Source of the DNA: Comamonas sp. lk | Lineage (GTDB): Bacteria > Pseudomonadota > Gammaproteobacteria > Burkholderiales > Burkholderiaceae_C | Length of the DNA stretch: 11,729 nucleotides | Direction of reading: 5' to 3' | Assembly: GCA_945901215.1 (NCBI GenBank) | Contig: CAMDKE010000045.1 | Location: forward strand, 1-11,729 | In this document: positions 1-5,289 of the stretch, one piece after another | Numbering within the stretch: the stretch's first letter is position 1 | How the letters are laid out: the number at the start of each line of letters is the position of its first letter | Translations under genes and position numbers: made by a program | The notes under the pieces: generated by a model | Databases searched by the model: none | What the model saw: only the letters and a program-made list of their open reading frames with translations | Told to the model about the DNA's origin: nothing

Positions 1-260
1 CGTCGGGCCGTAAACGCGTCCGCCAGGACGTCAAAATCAACGCCGCGAACACCTCGCTGCGTTCCAAATACCGCACTGCGGTGAAAAACGTCGAAAAAGC
101 AGTGTTGGCCGGTGACAAAGCCAAAGCCAGCGAACTGTTTGGCAAGATGCAAGCGGTGGTTGACACCATCGCCGACAAGGGCATCTTCCACAAAAACAAA
201 GCAGCACGCGACAAGAGCCGTTTGGCCACCAAGGTGAAAACCTTGGCGCTCGCAGCCTAA
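1..260 (+). CDS. rpsT: 30S ribosomal protein S20, 3' part (5' end outside window)
   Basis: S20 is a primary 16S rRNA-binding protein of the small ribosomal subunit. The reading frame is open from base 3 and ends at TAA (258-260), giving 85 residues. They begin SGRKRVRQDVKINAANTSLR and contain GIFHKNKAARDKSRL near the end. Both stretches are characteristic of S20, and the lysine- and arginine-rich helical composition fits. Remembered Burkholderiales S20 proteins have roughly 14 more residues at the N-terminus, so the start lies just left of the window. The gene converges on the flavin-reductase-like gene and should stop at the hairpin at 333-359. Confidence 0.96.
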   Translation, partial: SGRKRVRQDVKINAANTSLRSKYRTAVKNVEKAVLAGDKAKASELFGKMQAVVDTIADKGIFHKNKAARDKSRLATKVKTLALAA

Positions 261-279
261 CTCGTTTAGGCAAATCGCA

Positions 280-301
280 CGAATCCTGCCCGCAGGATTC
301 G
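280..301. repeat. 10-bp inverted repeat just after rpsT
   Basis: CGAATCCTGC (280-289) and GCAGGATTCG (292-301) are perfect reverse complements separated by two C bases. This lies 19 bases after the rpsT stop and could fold in the rpsT 3' untranslated RNA. No T-run follows, so it is not a classical terminator by itself. It may protect the transcript end or back up the terminator downstream. A smaller inverted repeat, CCGTTT-G-AAACGG (302-314), follows directly. Confidence 0.6.
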
Positions 302-332
302 CCGTTTGAAACGGGTGCGCTACCAGCAAAGC

Positions 333-359
333 AAAAAGCCGTCGTAAGACGGCTTTTTT
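333..359. terminator. Bidirectional rho-independent terminator between rpsT and the flavin reductase gene
   Basis: AAAAAGCCGTC (333-343) and GACGGCTTTTT (348-358) form a perfect 11-bp stem with loop GTAA, and the T-run extends to 359. The left arm starts with five A bases, so the transcript of either strand has a GC stem followed by a U-run. The position between two converging genes fits termination from both sides. Confidence 0.93.
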
Positions 360-374
360 GCGTCTGGGACCAGA

Positions 375-995
375 CTAGCGTGGCCGGTACATCTTGAAAA
401 GCTGCTCCGGCCCCACCGTGAAGTAGTCCGCCGGGCCGCCACCGCGCAGCACGTGGCCCGCTGCTGCCGTGTCGTACACACCGTCTTTAAGCAAGGCCTG
501 ATCAATATGCACCGCCACCACTTCGCCAAGCACCAGCCAGGTCGGCACCTGCACGCCGTCAGCGCCTTGGAGTTGCAAAATTTGCGTGCGCTTGCACTCG
601 AAAGTGACCGGGCTCTCCGCCACACGGGGCGGCGCGACAAGCGTGGACGCCAAGGGCGTTAGACCAGCCAAATCAAACTCGCTCACCTCCGGCCCCACGG
701 CGGCGCAGCTTTGGTTCATGGCCTCTGCCAGGGCGCGGGTGGTCAGGTTCCAGACGAATTCGCCGGTTTCCTCGATATTGCGCAGCGTGTCTTTGTGGCC
801 AATGCTGGCAAAGCCGATGAGGGGCGGAACGTAGTTGAATGCGTTGAAAAAGCTGTAGGGCGCCAGGTTGTTCACACCGCTGGCGCTGCGGGTGGATATC
901 CAGCCAATCGGCCGGGGGCCGACGATGGCGTTAAACGGGTCGTGCGGCAGGCCGTGGCCTTGGCGCGGTTGGTAGGAGTAAGTGCTGTCGGTCAT
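375..995 (-). CDS. Flavin reductase-like, FMN-binding split-barrel protein
   Basis: The 206-residue protein matches the flavin reductase-like family, which has an FMN-binding split-barrel fold. Members bind FMN and often supply reduced flavin to a partner oxygenase. The N-terminal signature is visible: NAIVGPRPIGWIST (residues 22-35), then NNLAPYSFFNAF (42-53) and the PPLIGFASIG stretch (57-66). The length is typical of the DIM6/NTAB branch. The start is well bounded, because an in-frame TAG lies three codons before the ATG at 993-995. No good Shine-Dalgarno is visible. No signal peptide or membrane segment is seen, so it is probably cytoplasmic. It is followed by the shared terminator. The partner and substrate cannot be inferred; the FAD monooxygenase at 7228-8406 carries its own reductive flavin fold and is not an obvious partner. 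Confidence 0.88.
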   Translation of the reverse strand: MTDSTYSYQPRQGHGLPHDPFNAIVGPRPIGWISTRSASGVNNLAPYSFFNAFNYVPPLIGFASIGHKDTLRNIEETGEFVWNLTTRALAEAMNQSCAAVGPEVSEFDLAGLTPLASTLVAPPRVAESPVTFECKRTQILQLQGADGVQVPTWLVLGEVVAVHIDQALLKDGVYDTAAAGHVLRGGGPADYFTVGPEQLFKMYRPR

Positions 996-1030
996 GGCGC
1001 CATGCTAGCGCGCCGGAGGGCGCAGCGGCT

Positions 1031-1414
1031 TTACCGCACTGCCTGCGCAGGCAGCCTGGGCAGGCCTTCGCTGGTCTGGAGGTCGTTGTCGCGGGCAAAG
1101 TTGAGGCAAAAGTCCCAGGCCATCACGTCGTAGTCCCGCAGATCGGGGTGAACGATGATGCATTTCACATCCCCTACCGATGATGGCACGCACCACGGTG
1201 AATAGGCGATGTGGCTGCCCGGTTGCGTACCACCCGGGCGAAACTGGGCCATCACCCCGGCCAAGCGCTCGGTCCAGTCGCTGGGTCGAAACGCCTTGCC
1301 CTGGTGTGTAAGGCCAAGAATATAGATTTCTTTGGAGGATGTGGATGCCATCGGGGGGGGTGATTTGGGCGCCGCCGCACCCGGTTTCCGACCGGGCATG
1401 CTGCGCCGCACCAT
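1031..1414 (-). CDS. DUF3579 family protein of unknown function
   Basis: A small acidic-basic mixed protein of up to 127 residues matching DUF3579, a family found mainly in beta- and gammaproteobacteria with no established function. Recognisable stretches are EIYILGLTHQGKAFRPSDW (29-47), then LAGVMAQF (51-58), SPWCVP (72-77), VKCIIVHP (83-90) and YDVMAWDFCLNFA (95-107). The start is uncertain. ATG at 1412-1414 has an AGG about eight bases upstream, but it yields an N-terminal extension rich in Pro, Ala and Arg before the conserved domain. ATG at 1349-1351 (MASTSSKEI) matches the usual family length but has no ribosome binding site. It is divergent from argD and shares its promoter region. A GC-rich 16-bp palindrome overlaps its last codons. 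Confidence 0.82.
   Translation of the reverse strand: MVRRSMPGRKPGAAAPKSPPPMASTSSKEIYILGLTHQGKAFRPSDWTERLAGVMAQFRPGGTQPGSHIAYSPWCVPSSVGDVKCIIVHPDLRDYDVMAWDFCLNFARDNDLQTSEGLPRLPAQAVR
1039..1054. repeat. 16-bp perfect palindrome at the end of the DUF3579 gene
   Basis: CTGCCTGCGCAGGCAG reads the same on both strands. It covers codons close to the stop of the DUF3579 gene and could form an mRNA hairpin near the 3' end, though no T-run follows. Its 12-base core GCCTGCGCAGGC recurs inside argF at 3406-3417. Confidence 0.55.
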
Positions 1415-1454
1415 TATTTTACCTGCTCGCTGTAACGCCCGGCGTCGCCCCGTT

Positions 1455-1482
1455 TTGCCGCCGGCACCCTAGACCCTAAAAT
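1455..1482 (+). promoter_or_regulatory. Candidate sigma-70 promoter for argD-argF-kynU
   Basis: TTGCCG (1455-1460, four of six matches to TTGACA) and TAAAAT (1477-1482, five of six to TATAAT) are separated by 16 bases. Transcription would begin near 1489, giving a leader of nearly 60 bases before argD. No sequence resembling an E. coli ARG box was noticed in the divergent gap, so any arginine control would work through another site or signal. This is a by-eye match only. Confidence 0.45.
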
Positions 1483-1493
1483 CCGCGATTGCG

Positions 1494-1511
1494 GCCCAAC
1501 CTGTGTTGGGC
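1494..1511 (+). promoter_or_regulatory. Hairpin in the argD leader
   Basis: GCCCAAC (1494-1500) and GTTGGGC (1505-1511) form a perfect 7-bp stem with a CTGT loop, followed by the T-rich TGATTTATTTTG. It sits between the candidate promoter and the argD ribosome binding site. It could stabilise the 5' end of the mRNA or act as a weak attenuator. No leader peptide or competing structure was identified. Confidence 0.5.
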
Positions 1512-1546
1512 TGATTTATTTTGAGCCTGCCTTTCGGAGTTTGCCC

Positions 1547-2758
1547 ATGAACACGCCAGCGTCCCCCGCCGCCGCATCGCCCCACGTAATGCCAACTTAT
1601 GGCCGTCTGCCGATCGCGCTGTCCCACGGCCAGGGCTGCCGGGTTTGGGACACCGAGGGCAAGGAATACCTGGACGCGCTGGGCGGCATCGCCGTCAACA
1701 CGCTGGGTCACAACCATCCGGACCTGGTGGCCGCCTTGCAGCACCAGGTGACGCAGCTCATTCACACCTCCAACTACTACCACATACCCCTGCAAGAGGC
1801 TCTGGCCGCCAAGCTGGTAGAGCTATCGGGCATGACCAACGCATTTTTCTGCTCCACCGGCCTGGAGGCCAATGAAGCCGCGCTCAAATTAGCCCGCAAA
1901 TTTGGGCACGACAAGGGGATCGAGCGGCCCGAGGTCGTGGTGTTTGACAAGGCCTTCCATGGCCGCAGCATTGCCACGCTCAGCGCCACTGGCAACCCCA
2001 AGGTTCAAGCCGGGTTCGGGCCGCTGGTAGAAGGCTTTATCCGTGTGCCCCTGAACAACATGCAAGCGCTCAAAACCGCCACACAGGGCAACACCAATGT
2101 CGTGGCGGTGTTTGTGGAAGCCATCCAGGGCGAAGGAGGCGTCAACCCGCTTCATATGGACTACCTGCGCGATCTGCGCGCGCTGTGCGATCAGCACGAC
2201 TGGCTGCTAATGATTGACGAAGTGCAATGCGGCATGGGGCGCACCGGCAAGTGGTTTGCGCACCAGTGGGCGGGCATAGTGCCCGACGTGATGCCGCTGG
2301 CCAAGGGCCTGGGCTCGGGCGTGCCGGTGGGGGCCGTCGTGGCTGGCCCCCGGGCCGCGCATATTTTTGCGGTGGGCAACCACGGCAGCACCTTTGGCGG
2401 CAACCCGCTGGCGATGCGCGCCGGGGTGGAGACCATTCGCGTGATGGAGCGAGACGGCTTACTGACCAAGGCAGCCACCGTGGGCGAGCACCTGAAAACC
2501 GGGCTGACCGCAGCACTGAGCGCTGAACTGGCCAGCGGATCGGTCAAAGAAATACGGGGGTTGGGCCTGATGCTGGGTATTGAGCTGGCCAAACCCTGCG
2601 GGGCGCTAACGCAGAAGTGCGCCGACCATGGCCTTTTGATCAGCGTGACCGCCGATTCGGTGGTGCGTCTGGTGCCGTCGCTGATTTTGACGACCCGGGA
2701 GGCCGACGAGATCGTGGCGATTTTGTGCCCGCTGATTCGCGTGTTTCTGGCACCCTGA
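1547..2758 (+). CDS. argD: Acetylornithine aminotransferase
   Basis: ArgD is a PLP-dependent class III aminotransferase that converts N-acetylglutamate semialdehyde to N-acetylornithine in arginine biosynthesis. Many also act as succinyldiaminopimelate aminotransferases in lysine biosynthesis. In the 403-residue protein, FCSTGLEANEAALKLAR (101-117) is the cofactor phosphate region. AFHGRSIATLSATGN (136-150) follows. IDEVQCGMGRTGKW (223-236) carries the cofactor-contacting Asp224. LAKGLGSGVPVG (251-262) carries Lys253, the expected Schiff-base lysine, and GNHGSTFGGNPLA (278-289) closes the site. The length fits the family. I chose ATG 1547 because CGGAG (1535-1539) lies seven bases upstream; an in-frame TTG two codons earlier is less likely. 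The stop overlaps an in-frame ATG for the argF frame (TGATG), consistent with coupling. Subfamily assignment against other class III enzymes rests on similarity and the argF neighbour. Confidence 0.93.
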   Translation: MNTPASPAAASPHVMPTYGRLPIALSHGQGCRVWDTEGKEYLDALGGIAVNTLGHNHPDLVAALQHQVTQLIHTSNYYHIPLQEALAAKLVELSGMTNAFFCSTGLEANEAALKLARKFGHDKGIERPEVVVFDKAFHGRSIATLSATGNPKVQAGFGPLVEGFIRVPLNNMQALKTATQGNTNVVAVFVEAIQGEGGVNPLHMDYLRDLRALCDQHDWLLMIDEVQCGMGRTGKWFAHQWAGIVPDVMPLAKGLGSGVPVGAVVAGPRAAHIFAVGNHGSTFGGNPLAMRAGVETIRVMERDGLLTKAATVGEHLKTGLTAALSAELASGSVKEIRGLGLMLGIELAKPCGALTQKCADHGLLISVTADSVVRLVPSLILTTREADEIVAILCPLIRVFLAP

Positions 2759-2784
2759 TGCTGCCATTGAATGAAAACCACCCC

Positions 2785-3696
2785 ATGAAACACTACCTGC
2801 AATTCAATGACCTAAGCGCTGACGAATGCGCCTATGTGTTCGCGCGCGCCGCGCTGATCAAGAAGAAGTTCAAGGCCTACGAAAAACACCACACCCTGGC
2901 CGACCGCACCCTGGCCATGATTTTTGAGAAAGCCTCCACCCGCACGCGAGTGAGCTTTGAGGCCGGCATGTACCAGTTGGGCGGCAGTGTGGTGCATCTG
3001 ACTACGGGCGACAGCCAGCTCGGGCGCGCTGAGCCGATCGAAGACAGCGCCAAAGTCATCAGCCGCATGACTGACATCGTAATGATTCGCACTTTTGAGC
3101 AAACCAAGATCGAGCGCTTTGCTGCGCACTCCAGGGTGCCGGTGATCAACGGCCTGACCAACGAGTTTCACCCCTGCCAGATATTGGCCGACATATTTAC
3201 CTACATCGAACACCGCGGCGCCATCCAAGGCAAAACCGTGGCCTGGGTGGGCGACGGCAACAACATGGCCAACACCTGGCTGCAGGCGGCAGACTTGCTG
3301 GGCTTTAAGGTGCACGTCAGCACCCCCAGCGGCTACGAGATCGACCAATCGGTCGCTGGCCTGCGCTGCGCCGATAGCTACAAGGTCTTTGGCGACCCTT
3401 TGAGCGCCTGCGCAGGCGCAGATCTGGTTACCACAGATGTGTGGACCAGCATGGGCTATGAGGCGGAAAACGAGGCCAGACTGAAAGCCTTTGCCTCCTG
3501 GCGGGTGAGCAACACCATGATGGCTGCGGCCGCGCCCGACGCGCTGTTCATGCACTGCCTGCCCGCGCACCGGGGCGAAGAGGTGGACGCCGACGTAATC
3601 GACGGGCCGCAGAGCGTGGTCTGGGACGAGGCCGAGAACCGCATGCACGTGCAAAAGGCATTGATGGAGTACTTGCTGCTCGGGCGCCAGGACTAG
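2785..3696 (+). CDS. argF: Ornithine carbamoyltransferase
   Basis: This cytoplasmic enzyme combines ornithine with carbamoyl phosphate to give citrulline. The 303-residue protein carries the family motifs in order: STRTR (51-55) for carbamoyl phosphate, DSQLGRAEP (76-84), HPCQILAD (129-136), the start of the ornithine domain WVGDGNNMANTW (154-165), the SMG loop (222-224), and HCLPAHRGEEV (257-267) with catalytic Cys258. All expected catalytic residues are present and the length is normal. I chose ATG 2785 because MKHYLQF is the usual family start. An in-frame ATG at 2758-2760 overlapping the argD stop would add nine residues (MLPLNENHP) and could be the real initiation site through coupling; neither has a strong ribosome binding site. 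It lies between argD and kynU on the same strand. A 16-bp palindrome interrupts nothing but lies in the coding sequence at 3404-3419. Confidence 0.95.
   Translation: MKHYLQFNDLSADECAYVFARAALIKKKFKAYEKHHTLADRTLAMIFEKASTRTRVSFEAGMYQLGGSVVHLTTGDSQLGRAEPIEDSAKVISRMTDIVMIRTFEQTKIERFAAHSRVPVINGLTNEFHPCQILADIFTYIEHRGAIQGKTVAWVGDGNNMANTWLQAADLLGFKVHVSTPSGYEIDQSVAGLRCADSYKVFGDPLSACAGADLVTTDVWTSMGYEAENEARLKAFASWRVSNTMMAAAAPDALFMHCLPAHRGEEVDADVIDGPQSVVWDEAENRMHVQKALMEYLLLGRQD
3404..3419. repeat. 16-bp perfect palindrome inside argF
   Basis: GCGCCTGCGCAGGCGC is self-complementary and encodes part of the variable loop around SACAGA, in the second half of ArgF. It shares the 12-base core GCCTGCGCAGGC with the palindrome at 1039-1054. 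It could be a chance product of high GC and codon choice or a dispersed repeat. Confidence 0.5.
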
Positions 3697-3702
3697 GTCC
3701 GC

Positions 3703-5013
3703 ATGCTCAATTTGCCGGACTGCCAGCGGCTTGACGCCACCGACCCACTGCGCCCGCTGCGCGATCTTTTCTCCATTCCTGATGGGCTGATTTACCTCGA
3801 CGGCAATTCTTTGGGCGTCATGCCTGAGAGCGCCCCTGCACGCGCTGCGCAGGTGGTGAGCCAGGAATGGGGCCGGGGCCTGATCCGCTCCTGGAACGCA
3901 GCGGGCTGGGTTGACCTGCCCCAGCGCCTAGGCGACAAAATAGCCCCCTTGATTGGCGCAGGTTCGGGCGAAGTGGTGGCCACCGACTCCACCTCCATCA
4001 ACCTGTTCAAAGTTTTGTCCGCCGCGCTGTCCATCGCCGCCAAGGACCAACCCACGCGGCGCACCATCGTCAGCGAGCGCAGCAACTTTCCAACCGACCT
4101 TTATATTGCCGAAGGCCTGTGCGCCCAACGCGGCTACGCCCTCAAACTGGTGGAACATGACTCCATCTGCGCTGCGCTGGACGCCGACACCGCGGTGCTG
4201 ATGCTGACCCACGTGAATTACCGCACCGGCGCCATGCATGATCTGACTGCCGTAACCCAAGCGGCGCACGCCGCAGGCGTCCTGATGGTGTGGGACCTGG
4301 CGCACAGCGCAGGCGCGGTGCCGGTGCACCTGGGCGCAGCAGACGCCGACTTTGCGGTGGGCTGTGGTTATAAATACCTCAACGGCGGCCCAGGCGCACC
4401 GGCCTTTGTCTGGGTCAACCCGCGCCACACGCAGCGTACCGACCTCCCCTTTTTGCAGCCACTCTCTGGCTGGTGGGGCCACGCGGCCCCGTTTGCCTTT
4501 ACGCCGGACTACCAGCCCGCGCCCGGGATTGACCGCTACCTGTGCGGCACGCAGCCCATCGTGAGTTTGGCATTGCTGGAATGCGGTCTGGACGCATTGA
4601 AGGCCGCCGAGCCTCTGGGCGGCATGGTGGCGCTGCGCGCCAAGTCGCTGGCATTGACCGATTTGTTCATTACGCTGGTCGAAGAAAACTGCCGGGGCTT
4701 CGGCCTGGGTCTGGCCACACCGCGCGAACACGCCCGACGCGGCTCACAGGTTTGTTTAACACGCGAACACGGGGAAGGCGGCGATTCAGGCTCGGGCGCA
4801 TTTGCGATCGTGCAGGCACTGATCGCGCGTGGCGTGATTGGCGACTACCGGGCCGGCGACGGCGGCGCGCACAAGGACATCTTGCGCTTTGGCTTTGCGC
4901 CGCTGTACATCGGGTTTGAAGATGTGTGGAACGCGGTGGAGCATTTGCGCCAGGTTCTGGTCAGCGAGGAATGGAAGTTGCCAGCCTTTCATCAGCAGCA
5001 CGCGGTAACCTGA
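3703..5013 (+). CDS. kynU: Kynureninase
   Basis: Kynureninase is a PLP enzyme that hydrolyses L-kynurenine to anthranilate and L-alanine, usually in tryptophan catabolism. The 436-residue length is slightly above the common bacterial size. Motifs in order: IYLDGNSLGVMP (30-41), RGLIRSWNAAGW (58-69), DSTSINLFKVL (95-105), ERSNFPTDLYI (125-135), HVNYRTGAMHD (170-180), WDLAHSAGAVPV (197-208) with the cofactor Asp198, and GCGYKYLNGGPG (220-231) with Lys224 as the predicted Schiff-base lysine. The region GWWGH and the late KDILRFGFAPLYIG also fit. ATG 3703 is six bases after the argF stop with a weak AGG in between, so it is almost certainly cotranscribed with argF. No kynA or kynB is in the window, although tryptophan dioxygenase and formylkynurenine formamidase would be needed to make its substrate. 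Confidence 0.95.
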   Translation: MLNLPDCQRLDATDPLRPLRDLFSIPDGLIYLDGNSLGVMPESAPARAAQVVSQEWGRGLIRSWNAAGWVDLPQRLGDKIAPLIGAGSGEVVATDSTSINLFKVLSAALSIAAKDQPTRRTIVSERSNFPTDLYIAEGLCAQRGYALKLVEHDSICAALDADTAVLMLTHVNYRTGAMHDLTAVTQAAHAAGVLMVWDLAHSAGAVPVHLGAADADFAVGCGYKYLNGGPGAPAFVWVNPRHTQRTDLPFLQPLSGWWGHAAPFAFTPDYQPAPGIDRYLCGTQPIVSLALLECGLDALKAAEPLGGMVALRAKSLALTDLFITLVEENCRGFGLGLATPREHARRGSQVCLTREHGEGGDSGSGAFAIVQALIARGVIGDYRAGDGGAHKDILRFGFAPLYIGFEDVWNAVEHLRQVLVSEEWKLPAFHQQHAVT

Positions 5014-5050
5014 GCGTAGGGCGCCCTAAGGCAACGGGTGCGGATTCGAA

Positions 5051-5203
5051 CTAGGCGGCGAACAGCTCCGCCATTTCCTCTTCGCTAAAAACACGCGACC
5101 GGGTATGGAATGCCTTGCCTTCCGGCCCCTCGAGGGAAAAAGTGGGTGGTGTCCCTCGATCAAAGCGCGACGTGCCCAAAGCTGCCTCGCTATGCACGGC
5201 TGT
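5051..5203 (-). pseudogene. Possible orphan C-terminal remnant of a lost gene
   Basis: On the minus strand a frame bounded by a TGA (5204-5206) runs 50 codons to TAG (5051-5053). The last 27 residues, from LEGPEGKAFHTRSR through VFSEEEMAELFAA, look like a genuine protein end: charged, with an amphipathic final helix and no low-complexity bias. The first half looks less protein-like. There is no ATG in the frame. A GTG at 5195-5197 is possible but lacks a ribosome binding site. It may be the tail of a gene whose front was deleted or frameshifted away, or a chance frame. I do not recognise the family. Confidence 0.28.
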
Positions 5204-5279
5204 TCATATCGTCAAACAACCGTTTCTTCGGTAGGCTTGAACTGGTTCAGTTTCTTTAGAACGGACTTCAAGTCTGCCC

Positions 5280-5284
5280 AGGAG
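5280..5284 (+). promoter_or_regulatory. Ribosome binding site that fixes a TTG start
   Basis: AGGAG lies five bases before TTG 5290-5292. It supports the TTG as the real start of the sigma-54 activator, which has no in-frame ATG near its N-terminus. Confidence 0.7.
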
Positions 5285-5289
5285 ATACA

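Larger units (their letters stand above)
5014..5289. other. Intergenic region between kynU and the sigma-54 activator
   Basis: This 276-base gap contains no complete gene I can support. It holds a 12-bp palindrome TAGGGCGCCCTA (5017-5028) four bases after the kynU stop, a 10-bp palindrome CCCTCGAGGG (5127-5136), an inverted repeat TGAAC-TG-GTTCA (5238-5249) and an odd palindrome GACTT-C-AAGTC (5264-5274) directly before the activator's ribosome binding site. The last two are placed where an operator would sit. No convincing sigma-70 -35/-10 pair was found. A minus-strand open frame in this gap is described separately. Confidence 0.6.

Noticed and set aside
2617..2784. N-terminal extension of argF into argD
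   Set aside because: The extra residues are read out of frame through conserved argD codons. ArgF starts at 2785, or at most at 2758.
5036..5053. GGATTCGAACT, resembling the T-arm of a tRNA on the minus strand
   Set aside because: The flanking bases do not form the required 5-bp T-stem, and no acceptor, anticodon or D arm can be drawn around it.
4981..5103. Palindrome after kynU as a rho-independent terminator
   Set aside because: TAGGGCGCCCTA can fold but no T-run follows, so it is listed only as an inverted repeat.
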